A stretch of DNA of 23,568 nt from an uncultured Chloroflexota bacterium. GTDB lineage: Bacteria > Chloroflexota > Dehalococcoidia > UBA3495. Below the pieces are notes generated by a model that ran no database searches, had not been told where the DNA came from, and saw only the letters and a program-made list of their open reading frames with translations. Within the stretch, counting starts at the first letter, position 1; every line of letters begins with the position of its first letter. The stretch is from positions 1 through 23,568 of the forward strand of contig CAJWBT010000001.1 of the NCBI GenBank assembly GCA_913020235.1. Reading direction: 5' to 3'. The position numbers and the translations under genes are program-made. Of the stretch, positions 7,358 through 15,815 are shown one piece after another.

Positions 7358-8311
7358 TTGCGGGAAGTCGCACCCCCCTCGGAATTGGCACGGCGCATAG
7401 TCGACAATGTGGCCAAGGTGATCGTTGGGAAGACGCCGGTCATCGAACAGGCGTTAGCCGCCCTTATCGGTAGGGGCCACATGCTGGTGGAGGACGTACC
7501 GGGAGTCGGCAAGACGATGCTGGCCAAGAGCCTGTCAACGTCCGTCGGCTGCTCCTTCAAACGGATCCAGTTCACCCCCGATCTTCTGCCCAGCGACGTA
7601 TCCGGCATATCGGTATACGACCAGCGCAACGGGGAATTCCACTTCCGGCCGGGCCCAATCATGTCTCAGGTAGTGCTGGCCGATGAAATCAACCGGGCTA
7701 CACCTAAAACCCAATCGGCCTTGCTGGAGGCAATGGAGGAGCTACAAGTCACCGTGGATGGAGTGACCCACCATCTCCAGCACCCCTTCATTGTCCTCGC
7801 TACCCAGAACCCGATCGAATACGAAGGCACGTTTCCCCTGCCCGAAGCTCAATTGGACCGGTTCATGCTGCGGATCAGTCTGGGCTACCCCGACTTCACG
7901 GAAGAGATGTCAATCATCGAGCAGCAGGAACAGCAGCACCCCATCGATTCCCTGGGGCCGGTGGCGGTGCCCGAAGAGGTTGTCAGCTTGCAGGAAGCTG
8001 CCAAATCGGTCTATGTGGACCGGCTGGTGCGGCAGTACGTGGTGGGCCTGGTGGAGGCCACCCGCCGGCATCAGGACATCTCTTTGGGAGCCTCCCCTCG
8101 GGCCTCGCTGGGGCTGTTTCGGGCGGCCCGAGGGCTGGCGCTGGTGCAGGATCGCGACTACGTCATCCCGGATGACATCAAGGCGTTGGCGCCTGCGGTG
8201 ATCGCCCACCGGATCATATTATCCCCATCCGCGAGGATGCGCGGCATGCGCGCCACGGACGTGGTCGGGGAGCTGCTTGACGATGTGGCCGTGCCGGGAG
8301 CGGTCCGATAA
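7358..8311 (+). CDS. moxR: MoxR-family AAA+ ATPase
   Basis: This 317-aa ATPase has Walker A in EDVPGVGKTMLAKSL, Walker B in VVLADEINRATPKTQSALLE, sensor 1 in FIVLATQNPIEYEGTFPLPE and the sensor 2/lid region around ASPRASLGLFRAARG. MoxR proteins act as chaperone-like ATPases that help activate or assemble partner proteins, often von Willebrand factor A-domain and DUF58 proteins encoded beside them. Here DUF58 and transglutaminase-like genes follow, the common arrangement. The start is TTG at 7358 because AAGGAGG (7345-7351) lies 6 bases upstream; an upstream ATG at 7277 would add 27 residues unlike the family. A 265-bp gap separates it from the DUF58 gene, wider than the other spacings in this operon. 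Confidence 0.92.
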   Translation: MREVAPPSELARRIVDNVAKVIVGKTPVIEQALAALIGRGHMLVEDVPGVGKTMLAKSLSTSVGCSFKRIQFTPDLLPSDVSGISVYDQRNGEFHFRPGPIMSQVVLADEINRATPKTQSALLEAMEELQVTVDGVTHHLQHPFIVLATQNPIEYEGTFPLPEAQLDRFMLRISLGYPDFTEEMSIIEQQEQQHPIDSLGPVAVPEEVVSLQEAAKSVYVDRLVRQYVVGLVEATRRHQDISLGASPRASLGLFRAARGLALVQDRDYVIPDDIKALAPAVIAHRIILSPSARMRGMRATDVVGELLDDVAVPGAVR

Positions 8312-8331
8312 AGGCGGCCGTGCCGGGAGCG
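8287..8331 (+). repeat. 16-bp direct repeat at the 3' end of moxR
   Basis: GGCCGTGCCGGGAGCG occurs at 8287-8302 inside the last codons of moxR and again at 8316-8331 just after its stop codon, offset by 29 bp. It looks like a small local duplication. No function is evident. Confidence 0.7.
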
Positions 8332-8576
8332 ACCTTCTTTTCGTGCCTTGAGGACCCTCTCCCTGGTGATGGGAATGCGCTTGGGGCATGGAGATCGACA
8401 CTGTTGATGCTCTCCCGGGGTCTCGAGTGCGTCGCGTGGACGGCTCGAACCTGACCGCGGCAGCAGCCCTGGCGTTTCTCTTGCAGGGCATTGTCCTGGC
8501 TGACAGTTTCTGAAATATCTTCCGCGCCGGTAAATGGGCAAAGAAACGGGGCCCACTGGGTGGAATGGGATAACAA

Positions 8577-9839
8577 ATGAGCAAGCGAAGCATCGGGATC
8601 CTCCTGCTGTTGGGCTTTGTAGCGTTCTACGCCTTCGGCACCGGATTCACGTTCTTCTACCGGTTTCTCTACGTGCTGCTCCTTCTGTTGTCCGTCGGTT
8701 TGACCTGGGCCTGGCTTAACCTGCGGGGGTTGGACGTCCAGTTGAGCCGTTTCGCCACCCGGGGCCAGGTCGGTGGATACCTGGAAGGCCGGATCCGAGT
8801 CCTGAATCGAATCCGCCTCCCAAAGTCCTGGCTGGAGGTAGCGGAGATATCCGACCTGCCGGGCCACATGGCAGGACGGGGGGTGGCGATGGTCCGGGAC
8901 CAGAGCCGCACCTGGAAGACCGAGACCTACCTGAGCCGCCGGGGCGTCTACCAGACCGGCCAGGTCATGGTGACCAGCCAGGATCCCTTCGGCTTGTTCC
9001 GGTTGCGGCGCCGATTCTTGAAGCCCCAGCCTTATACGGTGCTGCCCGCCGCGGAGCCGCTGCCGGACCTGCACCCCAGCTTTGCCAACCTTCCCAGCGA
9101 AGGACGCACGACACGCCATTGGGACCAGATCACCACCGACGTTGCCTCGGTGCGCCCTTACAGCCACGGCGACAGCTTGCGGCGCATCCACTGGCCTTAC
9201 ACGGCCCGGATGAACCACCTGATGGTCAAAGAGTTCGACATGGGCATGTCTTCCGAAGCATGGGTGGTTCTGGATATGGAGGAGGCAGCCCACGTCCAGA
9301 GCGGCTCGGAAAGCCTGGACAACACGGAAGAGCTGGCGGTGAACATCGCTGCTTCACTGATCAGCCGCCTGTCCGGCTTTTCATTGCCGATGGGGCTGGC
9401 CACCAATGCTGACCCCAGACTTATTCTCCGGCCCAACAGCAGCCCCGAGTATCTGGGGAAACTGATGGAGGCGCTGGCGGTAGTGCGGGCCCGGGGAGCC
9501 ACCCCTCTGGAGCGTTTTCTCTACGAGCTGCGGCCTTCCTTGAGCAGGTTCAACACCATGACGGTCATCAGCCCGTCACCCCGCCCCGAGTGGGTACCGG
9601 CCCTAGCCACCTTGCGCCGGCGCGGGGTGACGGTGAGCGTGGTCATGATCGATCCTCAAGGATTCGGCGATTCTCCCGGTATCGATTCCGTCCTGGGGGC
9701 CCTCTTGGTGAACGACCTTCCCACTTACGTGGTGAACCGGGGTGTGCCCCTGAATGAAGCCCTCCGTTCCTCCGCACCCCGGCACTCCTACTTGACCACC
9801 GCCGCCTCTAATCCCCCCGCCGGCGCTGAGAACCCATGA
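8577..9839 (+). CDS. DUF58 membrane protein
   Basis: This 420-aa protein has two hydrophobic N-terminal segments (about residues 6-48), so it is anchored with its main part probably cytosolic. A beta-rich region follows, then the DUF58 core: RPYSHGDSLRRIHWPYTARM and LMVKEFD near residues 190-220, followed by a von Willebrand A-like fold with WVVLDMEE. DUF58 proteins are typical partners of MoxR ATPases; their biochemical role is poorly defined. The ATG at 8577 has only a weak GGGA eight bases upstream. The stop overlaps the next ATG by 4 bp, so it should be translationally coupled to the transglutaminase-like gene. Confidence 0.9.
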   Translation: MSKRSIGILLLLGFVAFYAFGTGFTFFYRFLYVLLLLLSVGLTWAWLNLRGLDVQLSRFATRGQVGGYLEGRIRVLNRIRLPKSWLEVAEISDLPGHMAGRGVAMVRDQSRTWKTETYLSRRGVYQTGQVMVTSQDPFGLFRLRRRFLKPQPYTVLPAAEPLPDLHPSFANLPSEGRTTRHWDQITTDVASVRPYSHGDSLRRIHWPYTARMNHLMVKEFDMGMSSEAWVVLDMEEAAHVQSGSESLDNTEELAVNIAASLISRLSGFSLPMGLATNADPRLILRPNSSPEYLGKLMEALAVVRARGATPLERFLYELRPSLSRFNTMTVISPSPRPEWVPALATLRRRGVTVSVVMIDPQGFGDSPGIDSVLGALLVNDLPTYVVNRGVPLNEALRSSAPRHSYLTTAASNPPAGAENP

Positions 9840-12343
9840 CGCTGAGCGGGCTTCCTGCGGCCGCCTCCATCCGGGACCGTCTCGACCCCGGGTCCGTGAC
9901 GGTTGGATTGATGTCGTTCGCCAGGATTCTGCGCCCCAGCGACGGCTGGCTGTCGGTGCTCCTGCTGGCCACCAACCTGATGGTGGTGATTGGGTCCGTG
10001 ACACAGGCCGAGTGGGCTCCGACGCCAAGTCTGTCCTTTGTCCTTCTCCTGTCCATGGTGACGGGGCTGGCCCTCGCCCGCCTACCAGTCTGGGGCCCGT
10101 TGGTCTTTCCCGTCGGCCTGGCGATAGGATTCCTGGTGGTGGTCTGGCAGATGACCTCCTTCCAAGGGGGAGAAGGTGCCGTGACTGATGCCGGAGAGCT
10201 GTGGGACCGGCTGGTCCTGTGGTATGGGGCGGCCAAAGAGGGCAGCATCAACATTGACCAGGTGCCCTTCGCCTTTGGCTTGACGGCTGTCACCTGGCTC
10301 CTTGGGTATTTGGCCTTCTGGCTCTTTACCCGCTACCGCAACTTTTGGGGCGTGTTCATATTGGGGGGCGCCTGCCTGCTTATCAACCTGACCTACCTGC
10401 CGCCCGACGCCAGCAGGACCCTCGGCTTCTACCTGTTCACCGCCCTGCTTCTGGTGGCCAGGGTGCAGTCGGTGCGCCGAAGGCAGGAGTGGCAACGCCG
10501 CAACATCTCGTTCGACGGCCATCTGGGGGCTTTGTCCGCGTTCGACAGCTTTCTTTTGGCTGCCGTGGTGCTGGTCGTGGCGTTCTTCATGATCCCGGTC
10601 GGCCGCAGCGTGGAGCCGGCCCACGACGTTTACGAGACGCTACGGTCGCCTCTACAAATCTGGGAAGACGATTTCAACCGCCTGTTCGCCGGCCTGCCGG
10701 CCCGACGTCCCCTGGGTTATCGCATCTGGGGCGACGTGATGGCATTTCAGGGGACCATCAAGCCCACGACCGCCGAGGTGCTCCGGGTCGCGTCTCCGGC
10801 TCCGATGTACTGGAAGGCCCGGACCTACGGCACCTATACTTCCAAAGGGTGGGTTTCTCAGGATACGACTTTCCAAACCATGGACTGGGTCCCCAGCTAC
10901 ACAGCCATCAGGCACAATCGGAACCGGACCGAGGTCACCTACTCGTTGGCACCCAACTACGCCACCCGGAGCCTCTTCGCCGGCGGCCAGGCTCTGTCAA
11001 CCGACCGGGAGGTGAAAGTCGAGACCTACGATTCCCCCACCTATACCCTGGACCTGGCCGACCCAGAGGCGTTCCAGTCGCTTCCCTCGGGACTGGCGGA
11101 CGCCGCCGACGGGCTCTACCGGATGAGCCGCCAATCGGGCGCGGGAGACTCAGCATTGGCGGCCAGCCTGCCCCCCGAGTTTCAGTTGCTGGAAGTAACC
11201 CGAAGCCAGGGAGTGGTTCAGCGGGCCACCCTGGCCGAGCTGCTTCCAGAGCAGGCCGACGTGCTCTCCCTGCGCAGCACCAGCGGCAAAGTCAAAGCCG
11301 GGGAAACATACACGGTGACCTCCTCGCTATCCCGGGCCTCTCCCCTACAGCTACGGCGGGCCGGGACTGACTTCCCCACCTGGGCGCTGGTCAGGTACAC
11401 TGAGCTGCCCACCGACTTGCCTCAGCGGGTTCGGGACCTGGGAGCCCAACTGACCGCCGGGGCGCTTACGCCCTACGACAAAGCGAAAGCCATCGAAGCC
11501 CATCTAGCCACCTTCCCCTATACCCTCAACGTGGCGCCGCCCCCCTTTGACAGCGACGGTGTGGACCACTTTCTATTTACCCTCAAGAAGGGCTATAGCG
11601 AGTACTTCGCTTCGGCGATGACCGTGCTGCTACGCTCGGTGGACGTGCCGGCCCGCCTGGCCACCGGCTACACGGTTGGCGACCAACTGACCGACCAGGA
11701 CGTTTACGTGATTACCGACAGTCACAGCCATGCCTGGGTAGAGGTTTACTTTCCCCTGTATGGGTGGATACCCTTCGAGCCGACTCCTGGCGCGGACCTT
11801 CCCCCGGCCTTTGAGCCCGGCTCCGAGGCACCGTTGGATGATTTCGCGAGCGGGCCGGACGGGGCCACGTTTGATGACTGCTTTGAGGAAGATGAATTCT
11901 GCCCCGAAGAGATATTCCTTCCTACGCCTGGCGGTCCGCTCGTGCCAGATGCGGGGCTGAGGGCGAGGCTGGTTGCCATGGCCGTCTGGCTGCTTGCCGG
12001 TCTTGGGGTGCTTGTTCTCCTGGCCGGCGCCTCTTGGTTTTTCTGGAAGCGGTACATGCTTCCTTCCGAGGACCCCCGGACCGCCTACCGCCGCCTGGCG
12101 TTGCTGGGCGCCTTGGGCTCGGCCGGTCCGGCGGCCTACCAGACGCCGTACCAGTACCGGGAGCGGCTGCGCGCCGCCTTGCCCGGCCACGATGAGGAGG
12201 TGTCGGCGTTGATAAGCGCATACGTGCACAGCCGGTATGGCGCTAAAGAACTGGCCGGCGAGGAGCGCCAACGGTTGGTCCAGGCCTGGCTGAGAGTACG
12301 TTTGCCGCTATTGTGGCGAGTTTTCCGGAGGAGGGGCACATGA
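9836..12343 (+). CDS. TgpA-like transmembrane transglutaminase-domain protein with Ser in place of catalytic Cys
   Basis: This 835-aa protein has about seven N-terminal membrane segments (residues 35-260), a large extracytoplasmic region, a transglutaminase core near 580-655, one further membrane segment near 715-745 and a C-terminal DUF4129-like tail. In the core, KKGYSEYFASAMTVLLRS is followed by SHAWVEVYFPLYGWIPFEPT. His632 and an acidic residue at Glu648 fit the second and third triad positions. Position 588, where the family has the nucleophilic Cys, is Ser (codon AGC at 11597-11599). The protein may therefore be a pseudo-enzyme or use Ser. ATGA overlaps join it to the DUF58 gene and to ogt. 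A start at Met26 is possible because the ribosome binding site before the first ATG is weak. Confidence 0.9.
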   Translation: MTLSGLPAAASIRDRLDPGSVTVGLMSFARILRPSDGWLSVLLLATNLMVVIGSVTQAEWAPTPSLSFVLLLSMVTGLALARLPVWGPLVFPVGLAIGFLVVVWQMTSFQGGEGAVTDAGELWDRLVLWYGAAKEGSINIDQVPFAFGLTAVTWLLGYLAFWLFTRYRNFWGVFILGGACLLINLTYLPPDASRTLGFYLFTALLLVARVQSVRRRQEWQRRNISFDGHLGALSAFDSFLLAAVVLVVAFFMIPVGRSVEPAHDVYETLRSPLQIWEDDFNRLFAGLPARRPLGYRIWGDVMAFQGTIKPTTAEVLRVASPAPMYWKARTYGTYTSKGWVSQDTTFQTMDWVPSYTAIRHNRNRTEVTYSLAPNYATRSLFAGGQALSTDREVKVETYDSPTYTLDLADPEAFQSLPSGLADAADGLYRMSRQSGAGDSALAASLPPEFQLLEVTRSQGVVQRATLAELLPEQADVLSLRSTSGKVKAGETYTVTSSLSRASPLQLRRAGTDFPTWALVRYTELPTDLPQRVRDLGAQLTAGALTPYDKAKAIEAHLATFPYTLNVAPPPFDSDGVDHFLFTLKKGYSEYFASAMTVLLRSVDVPARLATGYTVGDQLTDQDVYVITDSHSHAWVEVYFPLYGWIPFEPTPGADLPPAFEPGSEAPLDDFASGPDGATFDDCFEEDEFCPEEIFLPTPGGPLVPDAGLRARLVAMAVWLLAGLGVLVLLAGASWFFWKRYMLPSEDPRTAYRRLALLGALGSAGPAAYQTPYQYRERLRAALPGHDEEVSALISAYVHSRYGAKELAGEERQRLVQAWLRVRLPLLWRVFRRRGT

Positions 12344-12858
12344 GCCGGTTCAGCTACTACATGATTCAATCACCGGTGGGCTGGGTTGCTCTTCTCGGTA
12401 GTGAGAGAGGGCTGGTCCGATTAAGTCTGAAGCCAACTCCGCAAGAAGCCCTGGAAGAGCTTGGGCCGGACGTGGAAGAGGCCGACAACGACCCCTCCAG
12501 CTTCAAAGGGGTTCTCAGCTGCCTGGAAAGATACATGGAAGGGGACGCCGGGGCGCTGGATGAAATCGAGTTGGACCTATCGGATGCCCCGCCCTTCTTC
12601 GGCAGGGCGTGGGCCGCCTGCCGGCGGATACCTGCCGGAGAGACCAGGAGCTACGCCTGGCTGGCGGCGGAGGCCGGCAGTCCCCTGGCGGTCCGGGCAG
12701 CCGGGCAGTCGATGGCGCGAAACCGCTTCGTCCTGATCGTACCCTGCCACCGGGTCATCGCCAGCGACGGCGACCTGCGGGGCTACGGCGCGGGAGGCTT
12801 GACGGTGAAGGCCGACCTGCTGAAGCGGGAGCGGGCCGGCGCTGCCAAGCGTCGTTGA
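12340..12858 (+). CDS. ogt: methylated-DNA--protein-cysteine methyltransferase
   Basis: This 172-aa protein repairs O6-alkylguanine by moving the alkyl group to its own cysteine, a suicide reaction. The active site VPCHRVIASDGDLRGYGAGG contains Cys136, and RAAGQSMARNRF before it matches the helix-turn-helix DNA-binding segment. The N-terminal 85 residues form the variable domain of the Ogt/MGMT family. The start is ATG at 12340 with GGAGGAGGGG just upstream, overlapping the preceding stop by 4 bp; the frame is open a little further upstream without family sequence. A DNA-repair gene at the end of a MoxR/DUF58 operon is probably positional rather than functional. Confidence 0.95.
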   Translation: MSRFSYYMIQSPVGWVALLGSERGLVRLSLKPTPQEALEELGPDVEEADNDPSSFKGVLSCLERYMEGDAGALDEIELDLSDAPPFFGRAWAACRRIPAGETRSYAWLAAEAGSPLAVRAAGQSMARNRFVLIVPCHRVIASDGDLRGYGAGGLTVKADLLKRERAGAAKRR

Positions 12859-12888
12859 CGGCCCGGGGGTCGGCTCCCTTGAGACTAT

Positions 12889-12938
12889 GAAATCCCCCCA
12901 GCCCCCCTTTGCGAAAGGGGGGCGAAGAGGGGATTTTC
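12889..12938. repeat. GC-rich hairpin repeat after ogt
   Basis: GCCCCCCTTT (12901-12910) and AAAGGGGGGC (12914-12923) form a perfect 10-bp stem around GCG. Outside them GAAATCCCC and GGGGATTTTC extend the palindrome with a few mismatches. It resembles the CCCCC/TTT...AAA/GGGGG palindromes dispersed in many bacterial genomes and may also stop transcription of ogt. Copy number cannot be judged from one window. The rest of the gap up to 13085 holds only a weak hairpin near 12969-12989. Confidence 0.7.
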
Positions 12939-13085
12939 GCTTGCGCCGCCTGCACCGTGATCTTGCTCGTCGCCGGATTTGGCGGCGAGGCCATCTCCTC
13001 TGCCTGTGGCGGGAGGTGATTTCGTGGTTCGGTGGAATCTGGGCCGGGTTGAGGGCGCTGTCTTGCTACAAGGAGAGACTCTGAT

Positions 13086-13964
13086 TTGACCACCCCTGAA
13101 TCTCTGGTGAAACGGCCCATCGAAGCTTGGGCCGATGTGGGGGAGTTGCGGGTCCGCTACCTGGACTGGGGTGGGGAGGGCCCGCCCGTCGTCGCCCTGC
13201 ATGGGCTGGCCTCCAGCGGCCACTGGTACGACCTGGTTGCGCCCTTGCTTTGCGACGGCTACCGGATTATCGCGCCGGACCAACGGGGCCACGGTAAGAC
13301 CTCCCAGGCGCCCAGCGGGTATGACTGGCCCACCCTGGCCTCGGACGTGGCCGGGCTGATGGACCGGCTGGCGTTGGACCGGGCGGTGGTGATGGGACAC
13401 TCCTGGGGCGGCCACGTGGCCATCGCGGTGGCGGCCTACCACCCCGAGCGGGTCAGTGGCTTGGTAATGATCGACGGGGGCTTCCTGGACCCCCATTTGA
13501 GCCCCGGAGCCACCTGGGAGGGGTTCTCCCACCGGGTCCGCCCTCGAGATGTCTCCGGCACCCGCCGGGAGTTCCTCGACCGGCTTCGGTTCCAGCTTGC
13601 CGGCTGCTGGAGTGAAGAGGTGGAACGCATCGTCCAGACGATGGTGTACGAGGACAGGGACGGTCAGATTCGCGATATCCTGCACCCGGACCATCACTCC
13701 CAGGTGATCCGGGCCATGTGGGATCACCCACCCTCCAACATCATGCCGAAAATAACTTGCCCCACTCTGATCGTCCCCGCCGGGCCGACGCCCGACCGCG
13801 CCTGCTCCGACTTCGCGCGGATGCGGCAGGTGATGGTGAGTGCGGCGGCGGAGGCGGTGAAGGGCTGCCGGGTACACTGGATACCCGAAACGATCCATGA
13901 TATCGGCTACGACAAGCCCGGCGAGTTGGCAAAGGTCATCAGGGGTTTCTTGGCTGGAGGGTGA
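13086..13964 (+). CDS. alpha/beta-fold hydrolase
   Basis: This 292-aa protein is a soluble alpha/beta hydrolase of normal length. VVALHGLASSGHWYDL supplies the HG oxyanion motif, VVMGHSWGGHVAIAVAA the nucleophile elbow with Ser106, and His271 in PETIHDIGYDKPGEL the catalytic His. Asp237 in PAGPTPD is a candidate acid but this is less clear. Lid residues lie about 135-220. Family members include esterases, epoxide hydrolases and C-C bond hydrolases, and I cannot choose between them. The TTG at 13086 has AAGGAG (13070-13075) ten bases upstream. The transposon begins 12 bp after its stop codon, so the gene was not interrupted. Confidence 0.88.
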   Translation: MTTPESLVKRPIEAWADVGELRVRYLDWGGEGPPVVALHGLASSGHWYDLVAPLLCDGYRIIAPDQRGHGKTSQAPSGYDWPTLASDVAGLMDRLALDRAVVMGHSWGGHVAIAVAAYHPERVSGLVMIDGGFLDPHLSPGATWEGFSHRVRPRDVSGTRREFLDRLRFQLAGCWSEEVERIVQTMVYEDRDGQIRDILHPDHHSQVIRAMWDHPPSNIMPKITCPTLIVPAGPTPDRACSDFARMRQVMVSAAAEAVKGCRVHWIPETIHDIGYDKPGELAKVIRGFLAGG

Positions 13965-13976
13965 TTCTGGGAACGG

Positions 13977-14023
13977 TCAGGGGAACCCTTTCTTGCAAGC
14001 GCGATTATCACCTTGACGCACGG
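13977..14023. repeat. left terminal inverted repeat of the transposon
   Basis: The outer 30 bases (13977-14006, starting TCAGGGGAACCC) are a perfect inverted match of 15844-15873. After five unmatched bases, CTTGACGCACGG (14012-14023) matches again. The inner block supplies a -35 box facing inward. Confidence 0.93.
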
Positions 14024-14041
14024 TGCTCCCATGAGTAGAAT
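14013..14041 (+). promoter_or_regulatory. promoter of the passenger gene, -35 in the terminal repeat
   Basis: TTGACG (14013-14018) lies in the left terminal repeat and is followed after exactly 17 bases by TAGAAT (14036-14041). Transcription would start about 7 bases later, at the A of the passenger ATG (14048), so the mRNA would be leaderless. Confidence 0.65.
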
Positions 14042-14047
14042 GGGGGC

Positions 14048-14761
14048 ATGTGGAAATGGACAAAGGACACAATTACGCATGTCCCCCGAGAAATCCTTTG
14101 GGTTCTCTTGGGATTTGCTTTCGGTGCTGGTGCCGATGTGATTGCGTATTTCCAATCTGTACCAGTTTATTTATATATTCCACTTGGCCTTTATAGTTTC
14201 GTATTGGCCCTCGCGGCAGTAAGTCTGAGCTTGCACATAAAGGATCGGTCCAAGAAAGCAAGCCCCAGTGGTGTCTCAGTAGAAGCATTAGAAAGCACGA
14301 TTTCGGGGTGGCTTCTAAAGGCGGGGTATCGAATAACCAGGAGTGCAACCCCCGATTCCTTCTTTACTTTGAGCGCCATCGATACACTCGGTCGGAATGT
14401 CAGTGTTACACGGCTGAAAATCGACCCTGACCGACTCTCCATCTATGAGGGATACACACTTTCAAACAACCAAATAAATGCGTTAGGCAGTCTTTCAGAA
14501 GACGTATCGGCAGAAATCTTCGAGGATTTACGTATTGATTTGGCAAACTTTGACATCGAGCTAGGCGCGATTCCAGAGAAAGAGGATGAGCCAGCTACAA
14601 TCTTTTATCTCCGCGACCGAGTGGTTTTTGAATTTCTTTTTAACGAAGATCGCTTCTTTGAGCGACTATCGTATGTGAGAAGGGCCACAACGGTTGTCTC
14701 GGAGTATCTGCTGAGGGCATTGAGAATCTCCGAGGCTACATCACAAGAGAATGGTACGTAA
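14048..14761 (+). CDS. transposon passenger: two-helix membrane protein with DUF2299-like cytosolic domain
   Basis: This 237-aa protein has two membrane segments (about residues 16-35 and 42-64) in an N-terminal hairpin, then a soluble domain from about residue 75. The domain starts ALESTISGWLLKAGYRI and continues with FEDLRIDLANFDIEL, then RVVFEFLFNEDRFFERLSYV. That order of elements resembles the DUF2299/YbjN-like fold, but this is recall, not a search. The gene is clearly less GC-rich than flanking genes, suggesting foreign origin. No Shine-Dalgarno stands at a usable distance; the promoter predicts leaderless translation. Its 3' end overlaps the transposase gene tail-to-tail by 26 bp. The function is unknown. 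Confidence 0.85.
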   Translation: MWKWTKDTITHVPREILWVLLGFAFGAGADVIAYFQSVPVYLYIPLGLYSFVLALAAVSLSLHIKDRSKKASPSGVSVEALESTISGWLLKAGYRITRSATPDSFFTLSAIDTLGRNVSVTRLKIDPDRLSIYEGYTLSNNQINALGSLSEDVSAEIFEDLRIDLANFDIELGAIPEKEDEPATIFYLRDRVVFEFLFNEDRFFERLSYVRRATTVVSEYLLRALRISEATSQENGT

Positions 14762-15650
14762 GATGCTCCGACTGAAGAAGTCGGACTAGAGTATCTCGAA
14801 AAAGGTACGGGTTGTCTCGGTTGTTGAACCGCCACTCTAATTCGTCCAAGTAGGCGTCAAGGTGTTTGGCAGAGAGCTTATGGTAGGAACCCATAATAGA
14901 CCGTTTCAAGAGGCTCCAGACGTTCTCTATGGAGTTGGTGTGCACGTCGCCACGGACCCATTCTTTGATGTTGTGGTTGACGGTCTCATGGGTCGTATCT
15001 TCGTCGGCAATCCCGAGGTAGGCGGGCCAAGAATCAGTCATAATGCGTCGGGTCTCGGGGTCAGTATGGTCACGGATGAAGCCGTGAAGGGTCTTGCGAG
15101 TCACGTTGCTGACTACCATCATGCGAGTGTCCCCGCCACGCTCGATAGCACCTGCCACGATGGTCTTGCCGCCCCGCATCCCTTTCCTGCCATGCTCCTT
15201 GCCACCTACCCAGGTCTCGTCCACTTCGACGGTGCCGGAGAGCCGGGTGGGGTTGGACTCGCTCATAGCGGCCCTGATCCGGTGGCAGAGATACCAGGCT
15301 GTCTTATAAGCGACGCCCAACTCGCGCTTGATTTGGTTCGCCGACACGCCTTTCTTGGATTCGATAATGGTGTAGGCTGCCAAAAACCATTTCCACAGAG
15401 GCAAATGCGTGTCATGGAAGATGGTCCCCGTGGTGATTGAGAAGCGGAGGCGGCAGTCGTTACAATCGAGTTGGTTCCTGGTGGTGATTCTTGATATGCT
15501 CACCGAACCACAGCGGAGACAGGCAACGCCGTTGGGCCAGCGAAGATGCTCAAGGTATGCGCGGCAAGCATCTTCGCTGTGGAACAGTTCCATCAGCCGG
15601 ACTAGGTTCATCTCGAATTTGGTTTCAGGTTTACGCTTCTTGACTACCAT
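14736..15650 (-). CDS. IS1595/ISXO2-like transposase
   Basis: This 304-aa protein has an N-terminal zinc ribbon (CLRCG and LDCNDC, about residues 45-70), a helical region with GVSANQIKRELGVAYKTAWY that resembles helix-turn-helix DNA binding, and the ISXO2-like catalytic domain. VEVDETWVGG and IMTDSWPAYLG supply the two catalytic Asp residues, and HTNSIENVWSLLKR carries the third acidic or Asn position as in the family. The length is normal and the frame is intact, so the element may still be active. ATG at 15650 has GGAG 8 bases upstream. A TTGACG box in the right terminal repeat (15832-15837) could drive it, with a long leader. Confidence 0.95.
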   Translation of the reverse strand: MVVKKRKPETKFEMNLVRLMELFHSEDACRAYLEHLRWPNGVACLRCGSVSISRITTRNQLDCNDCRLRFSITTGTIFHDTHLPLWKWFLAAYTIIESKKGVSANQIKRELGVAYKTAWYLCHRIRAAMSESNPTRLSGTVEVDETWVGGKEHGRKGMRGGKTIVAGAIERGGDTRMMVVSNVTRKTLHGFIRDHTDPETRRIMTDSWPAYLGIADEDTTHETVNHNIKEWVRGDVHTNSIENVWSLLKRSIMGSYHKLSAKHLDAYLDELEWRFNNRDNPYLFRDTLVRLLQSEHLTYHSLVM

Positions 15651-15662
15651 CGGGAGGACTCC

Positions 15663-15815
15663 ATGACACAGCCGAATGAGAAACCGGATATTGAGCTAAC
15701 CACCGATGAAGCCATCCACAAACTCTTCCCGGAAGAGGTCATTGAGTATGCCAAAGAGATTGCCCACGAACACGACCCACCGGAAGATACTGACGACTCC
15801 ATACCTAAAGAGTAA
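15663..15815 (+). CDS. small acidic protein within the transposon (50 aa)
   Basis: A 50-codon frame starts at ATG 15663 with GGGAGG five bases upstream. The product begins MTQPNEKPDIEL, continues TTDEAIHKLFPEEVIEYAKE and ends in an acidic tail. Predicted helical content and a strong ribosome binding site argue for a real gene. It lies divergent from the transposase gene with only 12 bp between the two start codons, and its transcript would be antisense to the transposase leader. I see no clear promoter for it, which lies inside the transposase gene if present. It could be a regulator of transposition, but that is a guess. Confidence 0.5.
   Translation: MTQPNEKPDIELTTDEAIHKLFPEEVIEYAKEIAHEHDPPEDTDDSIPKE

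Noticed and set aside
8388..8513. 41-aa plus-strand open frame in the gap between moxR and the DUF58 gene
   Set aside because: It has no usable ribosome binding site and no family resemblance; short frames of this kind are frequent at high GC.
8214..9293. Long minus-strand frame of 359 codons opposite the DUF58 gene
   Set aside because: It is an antisense shadow of the DUF58 gene, low in plausible protein features.
12885..13898. 337-codon minus-strand frame opposite the hydrolase gene
   Set aside because: The plus strand has the GHSWGG and HG motifs of a real hydrolase; this frame is the shadow.
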